Positions 34,882 through 43,077 of a DNA stretch of 64,000 nucleotides are shown here, in pieces (position 1 is the first letter of the stretch; every line of letters begins with the position of its first letter). The DNA lies in NCBI RefSeq assembly GCF_001866645.1, contig NZ_MLYP01000039.1, positions 216,152-280,151 on the forward strand, in the 5' to 3' direction. The translations under genes were made by a program, and so were the position numbers. The DNA is from Streptomyces colonosanans (GTDB taxonomy: Bacteria > Actinomycetota > Actinomycetes > Streptomycetales > Streptomycetaceae). The notes beneath the pieces were generated by a model. That model did not search any database. It was not told the DNA's origin and worked only from the letters and a program-made list of their open reading frames with translations.

Positions 34882-35421
34882 GTGCCTGCCTGTTACCTAT
34901 CCGTCCGGCTGGCCGCCACGGTGATGGCTGTAGCCGCGACCGCCGGCTGCATGAGCGTGGGGGACGACGCGGGCAGTCCCACGCCTGCGCACTCGGCGGG
35001 GCGGCGCGGCGGGGCCGCACCGGACGGAGGGCCGACGGCGAGCGGCGGCGACGGCAAGGGTGCGGGCGGGGTGGCGGTCAAAGGGGGCTCCTCCAAGCCG
35101 GGCGCGTCCGCGTCCGGGACTTCCGCGGCACCCTCCGCGTCGGCGCCCAGGAGCGCTACCGGGAGCCGGGGCCCCGGGCCGACCACCAGGGGGGAGGCCT
35201 CGAAGAGCGGCAACGGCAATGGCAGCGACAGGGCGGTGCCGCCCGTGCCGACGAAGGTCGAGCCGAGTCCCACCCGGACCTCGGCGGAGCCGTCGCCGAC
35301 GCAGGAGCCGGATCCGTCGCCGTCCCCGACGACCGCGGAGCCGTCGTCCTCGGCACATGAGCGGACCGCGCAGTTGGTGGAGCGGGAGCCGGCGCCCCGG
35401 GCGGGGTATCCGGCGGCATAG
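34882..35421 (+). CDS. Low-complexity secreted lipoprotein
   Basis: 179 residues from GTG 34882, RBS ggaggtgg. Signal peptide (LSVRLAATVMAVAATAGC) ends in a lipobox-like TAGC at Cys 23, so a diacylglyceryl-anchored surface protein is expected. The remainder is Gly/Ser/Pro/Thr-rich with no folded domain (PSPTRTSAEPSPTQEPDPSPSP). Probably a cell-wall spacer or linker; no function can be assigned. Confidence 0.75.
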   Translation: MPACYLSVRLAATVMAVAATAGCMSVGDDAGSPTPAHSAGRRGGAAPDGGPTASGGDGKGAGGVAVKGGSSKPGASASGTSAAPSASAPRSATGSRGPGPTTRGEASKSGNGNGSDRAVPPVPTKVEPSPTRTSAEPSPTQEPDPSPSPTTAEPSSSAHERTAQLVEREPAPRAGYPAA

Positions 35422-35661
35422 CCGTCGAGCGGGCGGCCCTGTGGTGAGACTCACCCGGGGCGTACGGTTATTGGTTTGCACTCGCCCCGTGCGGGTGCGT
35501 ATGGTGGTAGATCGTTTGATCCCATTTGCCCGGCGCCATCAAGACGCGCCGCGTGTGGCGCGTACTCTCCCTTGCCGTGGCCGGACCGCATAGAGGCGGT
35601 CGATTGCGACTTTCACGGAGTTTGGGCGCGTGCCGTGAACTCCGGAAGGTTCGCATTTCGC

Positions 35662-37860
35662 ATGTCTGTTTCCAGCACTGACCACATCGGCCTGCCCGAG
35701 GGCGGGGAGGGCGAGGACCAGTCCGCCGCCCCCGAGCTCACTTTCGCCGACCTCGGCCTGCCCGAGGGTGTCGTCCGCAAGCTCGCCCAGAACGGTGTCA
35801 CCGTACCCTTCCCGATCCAGGCGGCGACCATCCCGGACGCCCTGGCCGGCAAGGACATCCTCGGCCGCGGCCGGACGGGATCGGGCAAGACGCTCTCCTT
35901 CGGACTGCCGACCCTGGCCACCCTGGCCGGCGGGCGCACCGAGAAGAAGAGGCCGCGGGCCGTGATCCTCACGCCCACCCGTGAGCTGGCCATGCAGGTC
36001 GCGGACGCGCTGCAGCCGTATGGCGATGTGGTCGGGCTGAAGATGAAGGTCGTGTGCGGCGGCACCTCCATGGGCAACCAGATCTACGCCCTGGAGCGCG
36101 GCGTGGACATCCTGGTCGCCACCCCCGGCCGGCTGCGCGACATCATCAACCGCGGTGCCTGCTCCCTCGAGGACGTACAGATCGCCGTGCTCGACGAGGC
36201 CGACCAGATGTCCGACCTGGGCTTCCTGCCCGAGGTCACCGAGCTGCTCGACCAGGTGCCGGCCGGCGGCCAGCGCATGCTCTTCTCCGCGACCATGGAG
36301 AACGAGATCCAGACGCTCGTCGACCGCTACCTGAACGAGCCGGTGAGCCACGAGGTCGACGCCGCCCAGGGCGCCGTGACGACCATGTCGCACCACATCC
36401 TCGTGGTGAAGCCCAAGGACAAGGCGCCCGTCACCGCCGCCATCGCCTCCCGCAAGGGGCGGACCATCATCTTCGTCCGTACGCAGCTCGGTGCCGACCG
36501 CGTCGCCGAGCAGCTGCGCGACGCCGGGGCGAAGGCGGACGCGCTGCACGGCGGCATGACCCAGGGCGCGCGCACCCGGACGCTGGCCGACTTCAAGGAC
36601 GGGTACGTGAACGTGCTCGTCGCGACGGACGTCGCGGCCCGCGGTATCCACGTCGACGGGATCGACCTCGTGCTCAACGTGGACCCCGCCGGGGACCACA
36701 AGGACTATCTGCACCGCGCCGGCCGTACGGCTCGCGCGGGCCGTACGGGCACGGTCGTGTCGCTCGCGCTGCCGCACCAGCGGCGGCAGATCTTCCGCCT
36801 GATGGAGGACGCGGGCGTCGACGCCTCGCGCCACATCATCCAGGGCGGGGCCGCGTTCGACCCCGAGGTCGCCGAGATCACCGGTGCCCGGTCCATGACC
36901 GAGGTCCAGGCCGAGTCCGCCGGTAACGCCGCACAGCAGGCCGAGCGCGAAGTCGCCCACCTCACCAAGCAGTTGGAGCGTGCCACGCGGCGCGCGGCCG
37001 AGCTGCGCGAGGAGGCCGACCGGCTGGTCGCCCGGTCCGCCCGGGAGCGGGGCGAGGACCCGGAGGCGGCGGTCGCGGCCGCGGCGGAGGCTTCCGCCGG
37101 GGCGACGGAGGCCGTTCAGGCACCGGACACCGAGGTCTCCGTGCCGGCGCAGCCGACCGCTCAGGACGCCGAGCGGGTCCAGCGGGCCGAGCGCGAGGAG
37201 CGTACGGACGGTCCGTCGTCGTACGAGCGTCGTGAGCGCCGGGACGAGCGGGGCGGCTTCGGCCGGGACCGCGACCGTGGCTTCGGTGGCCGGGACCGGG
37301 ATCGTGACCGTGGGTTCGAGCGTCGGGACGGCGAGCGTGGTGGGCGTTCGTTCGAGCGGCGTGACGACCGTGGCGGGTTCCGTCGTGACGGTGACCGCGA
37401 CCGCCGCCCCTTCGACCGTGACCGTGACCGTGGCTTCGACCGTGACCGTGGTTTCGGTGGCCGGGATCGTGACCGTGGGTTCGAGCGTCGGGACGGCGAG
37501 CGTGGTGGGCGTTCGTTCGAGCGGCGTGACGACCGCGGTGGGTTCCGTCGTGACGGTGACAGCGACCGCCGCCCCTTCGACCGCGACCGCCGGGACGGCG
37601 AGCGTGGTGGGCGTTCGTTCGAGCGGCGTGACGACCGCGGCGGGTTCCGTCGTGACGGTGACCGGCGTTCGTTCGACCGGCGTGACGACCGTGGCGGCCA
37701 CCGCGGCGGCGACCGCCCGTTCAACCGGGACCGCCAGGGCGACCGCCCGGGCTTCCGCTCCGGCGCCCACGACCGCCCCTACGGCCGTCGTGACGACCAC
37801 CGCGGTACCGGCTCGTTCGGCCGCCGCGAGGACAAGCCGCGCTGGAAGCGCAACGGCTGA
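35662..37860 (+). CDS. DEAD-box RNA helicase with RD/RG repeat tail
   Basis: 732 residues from ATG 35662 (MSVSSTDHIGLPEG); the frame stays open upstream and a GTG at 35633 is possible. Motifs: Q-motif VPFPIQAATIP, I GRTGSGKT, Ia TPTRELA, II VLDEADQM, III FSATM, IV IIFVRT, V ATDVAARGIHVDGI, VI HRAGRTARAG. After a coiled segment (~residues 415-490) comes a ~210-residue tail made of ERRDGERGGRSFERRDDRGG-type repeats ending RREDKPRWKRNG. Such basic/acidic tails bind RNA and drive condensates in DEAD-box proteins. Followed by its own terminator. Confidence 0.94.
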   Translation: MSVSSTDHIGLPEGGEGEDQSAAPELTFADLGLPEGVVRKLAQNGVTVPFPIQAATIPDALAGKDILGRGRTGSGKTLSFGLPTLATLAGGRTEKKRPRAVILTPTRELAMQVADALQPYGDVVGLKMKVVCGGTSMGNQIYALERGVDILVATPGRLRDIINRGACSLEDVQIAVLDEADQMSDLGFLPEVTELLDQVPAGGQRMLFSATMENEIQTLVDRYLNEPVSHEVDAAQGAVTTMSHHILVVKPKDKAPVTAAIASRKGRTIIFVRTQLGADRVAEQLRDAGAKADALHGGMTQGARTRTLADFKDGYVNVLVATDVAARGIHVDGIDLVLNVDPAGDHKDYLHRAGRTARAGRTGTVVSLALPHQRRQIFRLMEDAGVDASRHIIQGGAAFDPEVAEITGARSMTEVQAESAGNAAQQAEREVAHLTKQLERATRRAAELREEADRLVARSARERGEDPEAAVAAAAEASAGATEAVQAPDTEVSVPAQPTAQDAERVQRAEREERTDGPSSYERRERRDERGGFGRDRDRGFGGRDRDRDRGFERRDGERGGRSFERRDDRGGFRRDGDRDRRPFDRDRDRGFDRDRGFGGRDRDRGFERRDGERGGRSFERRDDRGGFRRDGDSDRRPFDRDRRDGERGGRSFERRDDRGGFRRDGDRRSFDRRDDRGGHRGGDRPFNRDRQGDRPGFRSGAHDRPYGRRDDHRGTGSFGRREDKPRWKRNG
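37240..37700 (+). repeat. Imperfect tandem repeats in helicase tail
   Basis: A unit of roughly 45-60 codons (RGFERRDGERGG.., SFERRDDRGGFRRDGD, RRPFDRDRD) recurs three times with high nucleotide identity, e.g. cgttcgttcgagcggcgtga at about 37346, 37511 and 37613. Prone to slippage or recombination; frame is preserved throughout. Confidence 0.85.
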
Positions 37861-37880
37861 CACCCGGTCACCGCACTTCG

Positions 37881-37914
37881 AAGGGCCCGCACGACTCCGG
37901 TCGTGCGGGCCCTT
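37881..37914 (+). terminator. Terminator of the DEAD-box helicase gene
   Basis: Perfect 14-bp stem (aagggcccgcacga / tcgtgcgggccctt) with a 6-base loop, 20 bases after the stop. Confidence 0.88.
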
Positions 37915-38100
37915 CCGCGTTCGCCGCCGAGGTCGGCCGCGGACTGGGCCTGGTCTGCGGTCGCGAAACGGAGCGTCGCCGCACCTGAACCAAAGGGACT
38001 GGGTGGATGCGACCCGTGACCGTCCTGTCGTAGGGGGGCAGTCGGGAGCGCGACGAGGTGTGAACGACCGAGTACACACACCCGGCCGTTCACGGCCGAG

Positions 38101-38984
38101 AAGGTGACGGGCTGGTTCAACGTGCTGGGCCAGGTGGCGGTGACGGCGGGCGTCGACTTCGGCGCCGCGTCCTTCCCGGGCGCCTGCCTCAACCTCCAGT
38201 TGGAGACGCACGACGCGTCCACGGCGGGCCCGAAGGGCATCGTCCGCTCCATCTGGACGTCCTGGACCGCGGGGTTCGTCCTCCTTCTCGGCTTCACCTT
38301 CGCGTTCCAGTCCTACGACAAGGAGCTCGCGTCCCCGACCGGCGCGCCGCCCGCGCAGATCCTGCTGGATGCCCTCGGCGCGACCGCCGGCAAGCTGCTG
38401 CTGCTCGTGGTGATCGGGGCGCAGCTGTTCTGCGGGATGGCGTCGGTGACGGCCAACAGCCGCATGATCTACGCCTTTTCCCGCGATGGCGCGTTGCCCT
38501 TCTCCCATGTGTGGCACCCGGTCAGCCCGCGCACGCGCACGCCCGGGGCGGCGGTCTGGCTGGCGGCACTGGGCGCCCTGGCCCTGGGCCTGCCGTACCT
38601 GATCAACAGCACGGCGTACGCGGCCGTGACGTCGATCGCGGTGATCGGCCTCTACATTGCCTACGTCATTTTGACTCTGCTGCGGGTACGCCGGGGCGGG
38701 CCTTCGAGCGCGGGCCCTGGCACCTGGGCCGCTGGTCGCAGCCGGCCGGGATCGTGTCGGTGACGTGGGTAGGGGTGATCACGGTCCTCTTCATGCTTCC
38801 GCAGGTCTCCCCCGTCACCTGGCAGTCCTTCGACTACGCCCCGGTCGCCGTCCTGGTCGTCCTCGGCTTCGCCGCGACCTGGTGGCTGGCCTCGGCCCGC
38901 CACTGGTTCCTCGACCCCGACCACGGACGTACCCTCAGCCGAGAGACCGCCCGCGCAGGGGCCCCCGACCCGTCCGATCCGTAA
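38101..38984 (+). pseudogene. Amino-acid permease (APC family), 5'-truncated and frameshifted
   Basis: From about 38101 the frame encodes the middle of an APC permease (GWFNVLGQVAVTAGVDFGAASF.., QLFCGMASVTANSRMIYAFSRDGALPFS, LYIAYVILTLLRVRR). Near 38695-38700 the frame is lost by one base; the continuation (FERGPWHLGRWSQPAGIVSVTWVGVI.., WFLDPDH) is in another frame and ends at 38984. About 200 N-terminal residues are missing: intact members are ~500 residues. No RBS precedes the fragment. This is a relic, likely of an ethanolamine/GABA-type permease. Confidence 0.88.
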
Positions 38985-39117
38985 CATTCCAGCCGTGCGC
39001 ACGGCTCCTGTCCGCCCTCGTACGGCCCACCCGCACGGCGCACTTCCGGCCCGGCTCTCCGATACCCGATCGGAGTCCCGGCCTCCTCCGGCTATGCTCG
39101 GGGAGGCAACATCGCCT

Positions 39118-39190
39118 GGGCCCTTAGCTCAATTGGCAGAGCAGTGGACTTTTAATCCATTGGTTGTGGGTTCGAGTCCCACAGGGCCTA
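39118..39190 (+). tRNA. tRNA-Lys (anticodon UUU)
   Basis: 73 bases: acceptor GGGCCCT/AGGGCCT (first pair G:U), D-arm TAGCTCAATTGGCAGA, anticodon stem GTGGA/TCCAT with loop CTTTTAA, T-loop GGTTCGAGTCC, discriminator A. Its 3' half forms one arm of the 48-bp att repeat of the adjoining element. Confidence 0.95.
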
Positions 39191-39193
39191 CGG
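39146..39193 (+). repeat. attL: 48-bp repeat in tRNA-Lys
   Basis: Starts within the anticodon stem (ggacttttaatcc) and ends three bases past the tRNA (tacgg); identical to 43502-43549. Confidence 0.9.
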
Positions 39194-39228
39194 ACAGCAG
39201 GCGGGCTATACGCCCTCTGACCTGCTAC

Positions 39229-39266
39229 GCAGCGCTCGGGTCGGCTTCGGTCGGCTCGGGCGCTGC
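39229..39266 (+). terminator. Hairpin after tRNA-Lys, element-borne copy
   Basis: Arms gcagcgctcggg and ctcgggcgctgc around a tcggcttcggtcgg loop region. Similar in position and sequence to 43584-43621 but with several stem bases exchanged in pairs. Confidence 0.7.
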
Positions 39267-39282
39267 TTCGTTTTCGGGCCCG

Positions 39283-39305
39283 TGCGTGAGCGATGCGTGA
39301 GCGGA
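39283..39305 (+). repeat. 23-bp direct repeat near element left end
   Basis: Built from two tgcgtgagcg half-units; an identical 23-bp copy lies at 43366-43388 near the right end. Symmetric placement just inside both att sites suggests integrase arm-binding sites. This left copy overlaps the end of the integrase frame. Confidence 0.6.
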
Positions 39306-40670
39306 TGTACCCGTGACCTGCGGATCGGCGGCGGCCAGGGCGGACGATCCGGTGGCTGCCGGACGCGACTGTGGGATCAGTTTCGCTGCCTTCTCGGCGA
39401 TTTCACGGTCCAGCTCAGGGAGAAGGCTCGTGTACGTGTCCGAGGTCAGCGTGATGGTGGAGTGCCGGAGCGTTTCCTTCACCGTGTGGATGTCACCGCC
39501 GCCTCCGTGCGTGAGCGTCGCGGCCACATGGCGCAGGTCCCGCAAGGTGATGGGCGGCAGGTCGTTCGTGGCGAGGACGCGGCGGAAAGTCTCCGAGACC
39601 GTCTCGGGGTGGAGCCAGGAGCCGTCTTCCTTGGCTGTCGAGCGCGATCGTGTTCGCGCTGCCGTCCGTCTTCGGTTCGGACTCGTAGGGGTCCCAGCCG
39701 TCCACCACGATCTCCTTGGCGGGCGTGATGAGGCCGGCGCCGAGGTCGATCTCGTGCCAGTCCTGGCCGACGGCTTCACCTCGACGGAGGCCGCGGGTAC
39801 CCATGAGGTGGAAGATCGCGTAGAGGCGGTCGCCCTCGGCTGCGTCGAGGAAGGCGCCGAACTGCTGGGGTGTCCACACCATCACCGGGCCGGGGATCTC
39901 GCCCGTCTCGCGCCAGCGTCGGACACGTTCCTCGGTCCACAGGAGGGGCTTCGGGCGTTTGCCGGATTCCAACTCGACATGGGACGCCGGGTTGAAGGTG
40001 ATGAGCTGCTGGGCGATGGCGGAGTTCAGCGCCGCGCGCAGAGTGCTCGCCTGACGGGTGGCCGGGCCGGTGATCTTGCGAAACGGCTTCATCTCGGTGA
40101 GCTTGGCCCGTTCGACGGCGAGCAGCTTCCGCTCAGCTCCGACGGGGCGGCCGGGCTTGCTCGGCTTGCAGCGGGCGATCTGCTCACGGCGGGCTTTGTT
40201 CTCGGCCGAGATCACCTCGTTCTCGTCGGCGATCGCGTCGAACATCTCTACGAGGTGGCCCACGTTGAGGCGGTCGAGGCGTACGTGGCCGATGCGTGGC
40301 TTCAGGTGGACGCGGATGTGGGAGTCGTAGCCGTTGAGGGTGGTCTTGCGACGCTTCTTCGCAGCGAACCACCCGTCGAGCCACTCACCGACGGTGAGGC
40401 TGCCACGGAGAGCCAGGCCGGCCCTCAGGCGACGTCGTGTCTCCTCGATGGCCAGTAGCGGGGCCTTCTCGGTCGAGACCTCCTCCAGCATGTCGACGAG
40501 GCGCTGGAGGCTGTCGGGGTCGTCCTTGTCCGCCGCCTTGGCACGCTGGCGCTCGGCTTCTTCCCTCTCGGCGCGGCTGGTGGCCGTCTTGGCCCTGAGG
40601 CAGCGGGGATGACTGTCAGTGCCTCCCTCTACGATGCGTCAGCGAGCATCCATTGGGAGGGCGGAGCGGC

Positions 40671-41054
40671 ATGCCGAAGCGCGTGTTCGTCAGTTTCGAC
40701 TACGACTACGACAAGACTCTGAAGGACTTCTTGGTTGGGCAGGCCAAGAACCCCGACTCGCCCTTCGAGATCCACGACTGGTCGATCAAGGAGGCGTCCC
40801 CCGATTGGAGAGCCAAGGCCCGTGTCAGGATCCGGGCGTCGGACATTGTCATCGTCATCTGCGGTGAACACACGGACAACGCTGTCGGGGTGGGAATAGA
40901 GCTCAAGATCGCCCAGGAAGAGGAGACCGACTACTTCCTGCTCAACGGGTACAGCGGCAAGACCGGCAGGAAGCCGACCACGGCGAAGGCCACAGACAAG
41001 GTCTACGAATGGACCTGGAAGAACCTCAAGCTCCTCGTCGGAGGGGCCCGGTGA
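40671..41054 (+). CDS. TIR-like (MTH538/ThsB-type, DUF1863-like) protein
   Basis: 127 residues from ATG 40671 with gggagggcgg upstream. Starts KRVFVSFDYDYDKTLKDFL, the characteristic first strand and loop of MTH538-type TIR domains as in Thoeris ThsB; then FEIHDWSIKEASPDW, strand ASDIVIVICGEHT and NAVGVGIELKIAQEE, where Glu 77 stands in the position of the catalytic glutamate of NAD-consuming TIRs (my alignment by eye). The Trp-rich end YEWTWKNLKLL is also shared with ThsB relatives. Inferred role: sensor/enzyme producing a nucleotide signal. It overlaps the next gene by GTGA. Confidence 0.82.
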   Translation: MPKRVFVSFDYDYDKTLKDFLVGQAKNPDSPFEIHDWSIKEASPDWRAKARVRIRASDIVIVICGEHTDNAVGVGIELKIAQEEETDYFLLNGYSGKTGRKPTTAKATDKVYEWTWKNLKLLVGGAR

Positions 41055-41518
41055 CCACGCCTTCCGAGCCGAACCAGCGGCCGGAGTTACTCGACATCTA
41101 CAAGCTCGCCGTGGAGATGGCCGACCGTGTCTCCGCACGCCGAGGAACCGCCAACTCCTTCTTCCTGTCAGTGCAGACCGCACTCGTGACCTTGGTCGGC
41201 TTCGGCATCCCGAAGCTTTCCGAATCTCCTTGGTGGGTGTCGTCGGCCGTGGCCCTGGCTGGCATTACTCTGTCTGCCGCCTGGTGGATGCAACTTCGAA
41301 GCTACCGGGACCTCAACACCGCGAAGTTCAAGGTCATCAACGAACTTGAGGAACGTCTCCCCGTCAAGATCTTCGCTGACGAATGGGAGGCCCTGAAGAC
41401 AGATCCGATTCCCGACTGGCGCAAGCGTTACGCAGAGCTAGGCACGTCCGAGCGCATCGTCCCCCTGGTGTTCGCCGTTGCGCACCTGATTCTGTTTGTG
41501 GGCACACTGACCGTGTGA
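41051..41518 (+). CDS. Three-helix membrane protein, candidate effector of TIR cassette
   Basis: 155 residues from GTG 41051, coupled to the TIR gene by a 4-base overlap. The N-terminal amphipathic segment LLDIYKLAVEMADRVSARRGTANSFF recalls a bacterial membrane-protein family annotated as RipA-like octameric membrane proteins (from memory, unverified). Hydrophobic helices at ~36-54, 61-81 and 136-154, with a cytoplasmic loop of about 55 charged residues between helices 2 and 3 (INELEERLPVKIFADEWEAL). In TIR-linked systems a membrane partner is typically the killing effector; here that is inference only. Overlaps the next gene by GTGA. Confidence 0.75.
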   Translation: MTTPSEPNQRPELLDIYKLAVEMADRVSARRGTANSFFLSVQTALVTLVGFGIPKLSESPWWVSSAVALAGITLSAAWWMQLRSYRDLNTAKFKVINELEERLPVKIFADEWEALKTDPIPDWRKRYAELGTSERIVPLVFAVAHLILFVGTLTV

Positions 41519-41814
41519 CCTACCTTGATCCCCTCGCCAACCTGATCCGAGCCTGCCTCCCCCCTGCTGCTGAGCCTCCTGCGGACTCTGACGACCTCTT
41601 CCGCATCTATGCCGTGCTACTGCTGGCCAAGGGGGAGCAGGTCACCGACGAAGACGTCCACAATGCCTGGTCCGCCTGGATGCAGTCGGTAGACAGCACT
41701 CATGAGGCACTGCTTCCCTTCCGCGATCTTGATCCGGAGACGTGTGCCTTCGATACCCCGTACACAGAGGCCATCCGCGCAGCAGCTCGTCGGCCGCGCT
41801 GCGATACGGATTGA
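41515..41814 (+). CDS. Small protein, third gene of the TIR cassette (DUF7701-like)
   Basis: 99 residues from GTG 41515, GTGA overlap with the membrane-protein gene. MTYLDPLANLIRACLPP.., a helix LFRIYAVLLLAKGEQVTDEDVHNAWSAWM, then HEALLPFRDLD. No catalytic motif, signal or membrane segment. The pattern VTxEDVHNAWxAWM is, from memory, that of DUF7701, a family of unknown function often seen in actinobacterial mobile DNA. It could be an accessory or inhibitor of the TIR/membrane pair. Confidence 0.72.
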   Translation: MTYLDPLANLIRACLPPAAEPPADSDDLFRIYAVLLLAKGEQVTDEDVHNAWSAWMQSVDSTHEALLPFRDLDPETCAFDTPYTEAIRAAARRPRCDTD

Positions 41815-41956
41815 GGGGCATGAGCTGACCGCGGCGGGAGGCCCGGGGCGGGCTCGGCGACCTGCCGTCGCTGGATGGCCGTGGTGTCATCCTCTAACCG
41901 GCCGGGCGGCGTGAACGTGCAGTTCAGCGGCCCTGCACGCGTGAGCGGCGGATGCG

Positions 41957-42967
41957 TTAGGAGCCGTCAGGCGTTGTACTGGCGGTGTTCTCTGCGGTGC
42001 GCTTGAGGACGGGCAGTATCTGGCGCCTGTGAACCTTGCGGACCCTGCCTTGCAGCGTCAGGGCCCAAACAGCGGTGGGGTCGGCTCGTGTGAAGGTTGG
42101 CTGCCAGGATGAGGAGAAGTGGATGAGCCCTTGGAGGCCGATCCATTTGGTCGGGGTGTCAGGGTCGCGCAGAGCCGGGTATTCAGGAAAGGGCGGAGCC
42201 GTCACGGGCAAGTCCCCGCTGTCCCGGAGTTCCTTTGCGCGATTCTCGAAGCTCTTGGGAACGGCCTCCCGGAAGCGTTCGTACCCTGCCTCGTCCGACA
42301 ACACGAGGACCAGCAACCGCTCGGGCGGCAGTAGCCGGACGACCTCTGTGAGTTCCCACAGCGTTCCGGGCCCGGTCCCGGCGACGAGGATGACGAGGCG
42401 GGCTCGCTTGACGAGGTCGCTGACGACGGGCTTCCAGTTGTTCAAGGGCAGATAGAACCGGTGGGCACCAGGCAGCGGCAGACGCTCACCTGGTTGCCCA
42501 ACGGCAACAATACGACCGAACCTGCGCCGGAAGGTCCAGACCAGAACCTCTTCGCGCGTGCGACTGACGGGGGTCTCAAGCCTGCGGCGAAGGCTGCGTG
42601 TCGACGCCGACTTCACTCCGTAGAGGAACTTGTCATCCTCGAAGGGGCGGAGGAACAGCGTGAACGCCCTATCCGGAAGTTCCACTGGATCCTTGATTAC
42701 GCGTGCCGTATGCCGTCTCCCGTACCGTGACAGACGCGCGCCCATGAACACGGCCATGAGCCCTGCTGCGATCATCAAGATCCCGATCAGCCAGGTGTGC
42801 GGCGTCGACGTGCCGTAGACGGAAGGCGCCCGTAAGTGGCCGGCTCCACCCAACGAGGCCAGCATCCCAGCTAACCGCAGGAAGCAGCCCATGCCACGGG
42901 CGCCGCATCCCACCGCAGGCACGCGTCGCTGCTCGTGGACAAAAGAGTCCTGTGGCTCTTGCTCCAT
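41957..42967 (-). CDS. Membrane-anchored Rossmann/TIR-like protein
   Basis: 336 residues taken from ATG 42967; the RBS is weak and the start uncertain (the frame is open to 43033). Helices near residues 28-44 and 58-78, then a basic stretch and a cytosolic domain: FTLFLRPFEDDKFL, RTREEVLVWTFRRRFGRIVAVGQPGE, FYLPLNNWKPVVSDLVKRARLVILVAGTGPGTLWELTEVV, PPERLLVLVL. Alternating strands and helices with xxRPFxxD and GTGPGTLWEL resemble a nucleotide-binding Rossmann or TIR-like fold found in many actinobacterial membrane proteins. Convergent with the TIR cassette in the same element. Function unknown; a sensor or defence role is inference. Confidence 0.65.
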   Translation of the reverse strand: MEQEPQDSFVHEQRRVPAVGCGARGMGCFLRLAGMLASLGGAGHLRAPSVYGTSTPHTWLIGILMIAAGLMAVFMGARLSRYGRRHTARVIKDPVELPDRAFTLFLRPFEDDKFLYGVKSASTRSLRRRLETPVSRTREEVLVWTFRRRFGRIVAVGQPGERLPLPGAHRFYLPLNNWKPVVSDLVKRARLVILVAGTGPGTLWELTEVVRLLPPERLLVLVLSDEAGYERFREAVPKSFENRAKELRDSGDLPVTAPPFPEYPALRDPDTPTKWIGLQGLIHFSSSWQPTFTRADPTAVWALTLQGRVRKVHRRQILPVLKRTAENTASTTPDGS

Positions 42968-43077
42968 GACTGCCAACACGTTAGCCGTCAAGGCAAGTTG
43001 GTGGAGTTCGTATCGGCAGATCGAGCAGCCCAAGTTCGTCGGGAGCCTGCGGGAGGCAGGCTGGGGCCGAGCCGCGC

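Larger units (their letters stand above)
39225..40638 (-). pseudogene. Tyrosine integrase, frameshifted with internal deletion
   Basis: Upstream part in one frame (40638 to ~39650): N-terminal remnants, SAM-like core-binding region (SLTVGEWLDGWFAAKKRRKTTLNGY), FLDAAEGDRLYAIFHLMGTRGLRRGEA with catalytic Arg I, and SANTIALDS. The downstream part is in a second frame (to stop 39225): EDGSWLHPETVSETFRRVL, TLRDLRHVAATL (box II Arg), LRHSTITLTSDTYTSLLPEL with the nucleophilic Tyr. Roughly 25-30 residues normally found between the parts are missing along with the frame, so a deletion occurred near 39640-39660. The 5' end also lacks a start and typical N-terminus, abutting the TIR cassette. Inactive. 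Confidence 0.88.

Noticed and set aside
37240..37700. CRISPR-like regular repeats
   Set aside because: Repeats are in frame with the helicase and encode a coherent tail; there are no unique spacers and no cas genes.
35539..38517. 992-residue open frame opposite the DEAD-box helicase gene
   Set aside because: Antisense shadow: its Val/Thr/Pro repeats mirror the helicase RD/RG repeats, high GC keeps the frame open, and it crosses the terminator and the permease relic.
40671..41814. Ordinary Thoeris system
   Set aside because: Only the TIR-like part resembles ThsB; no ThsA with SIR2-SLOG or macro-domain is present in the element, so the standard name is not used.
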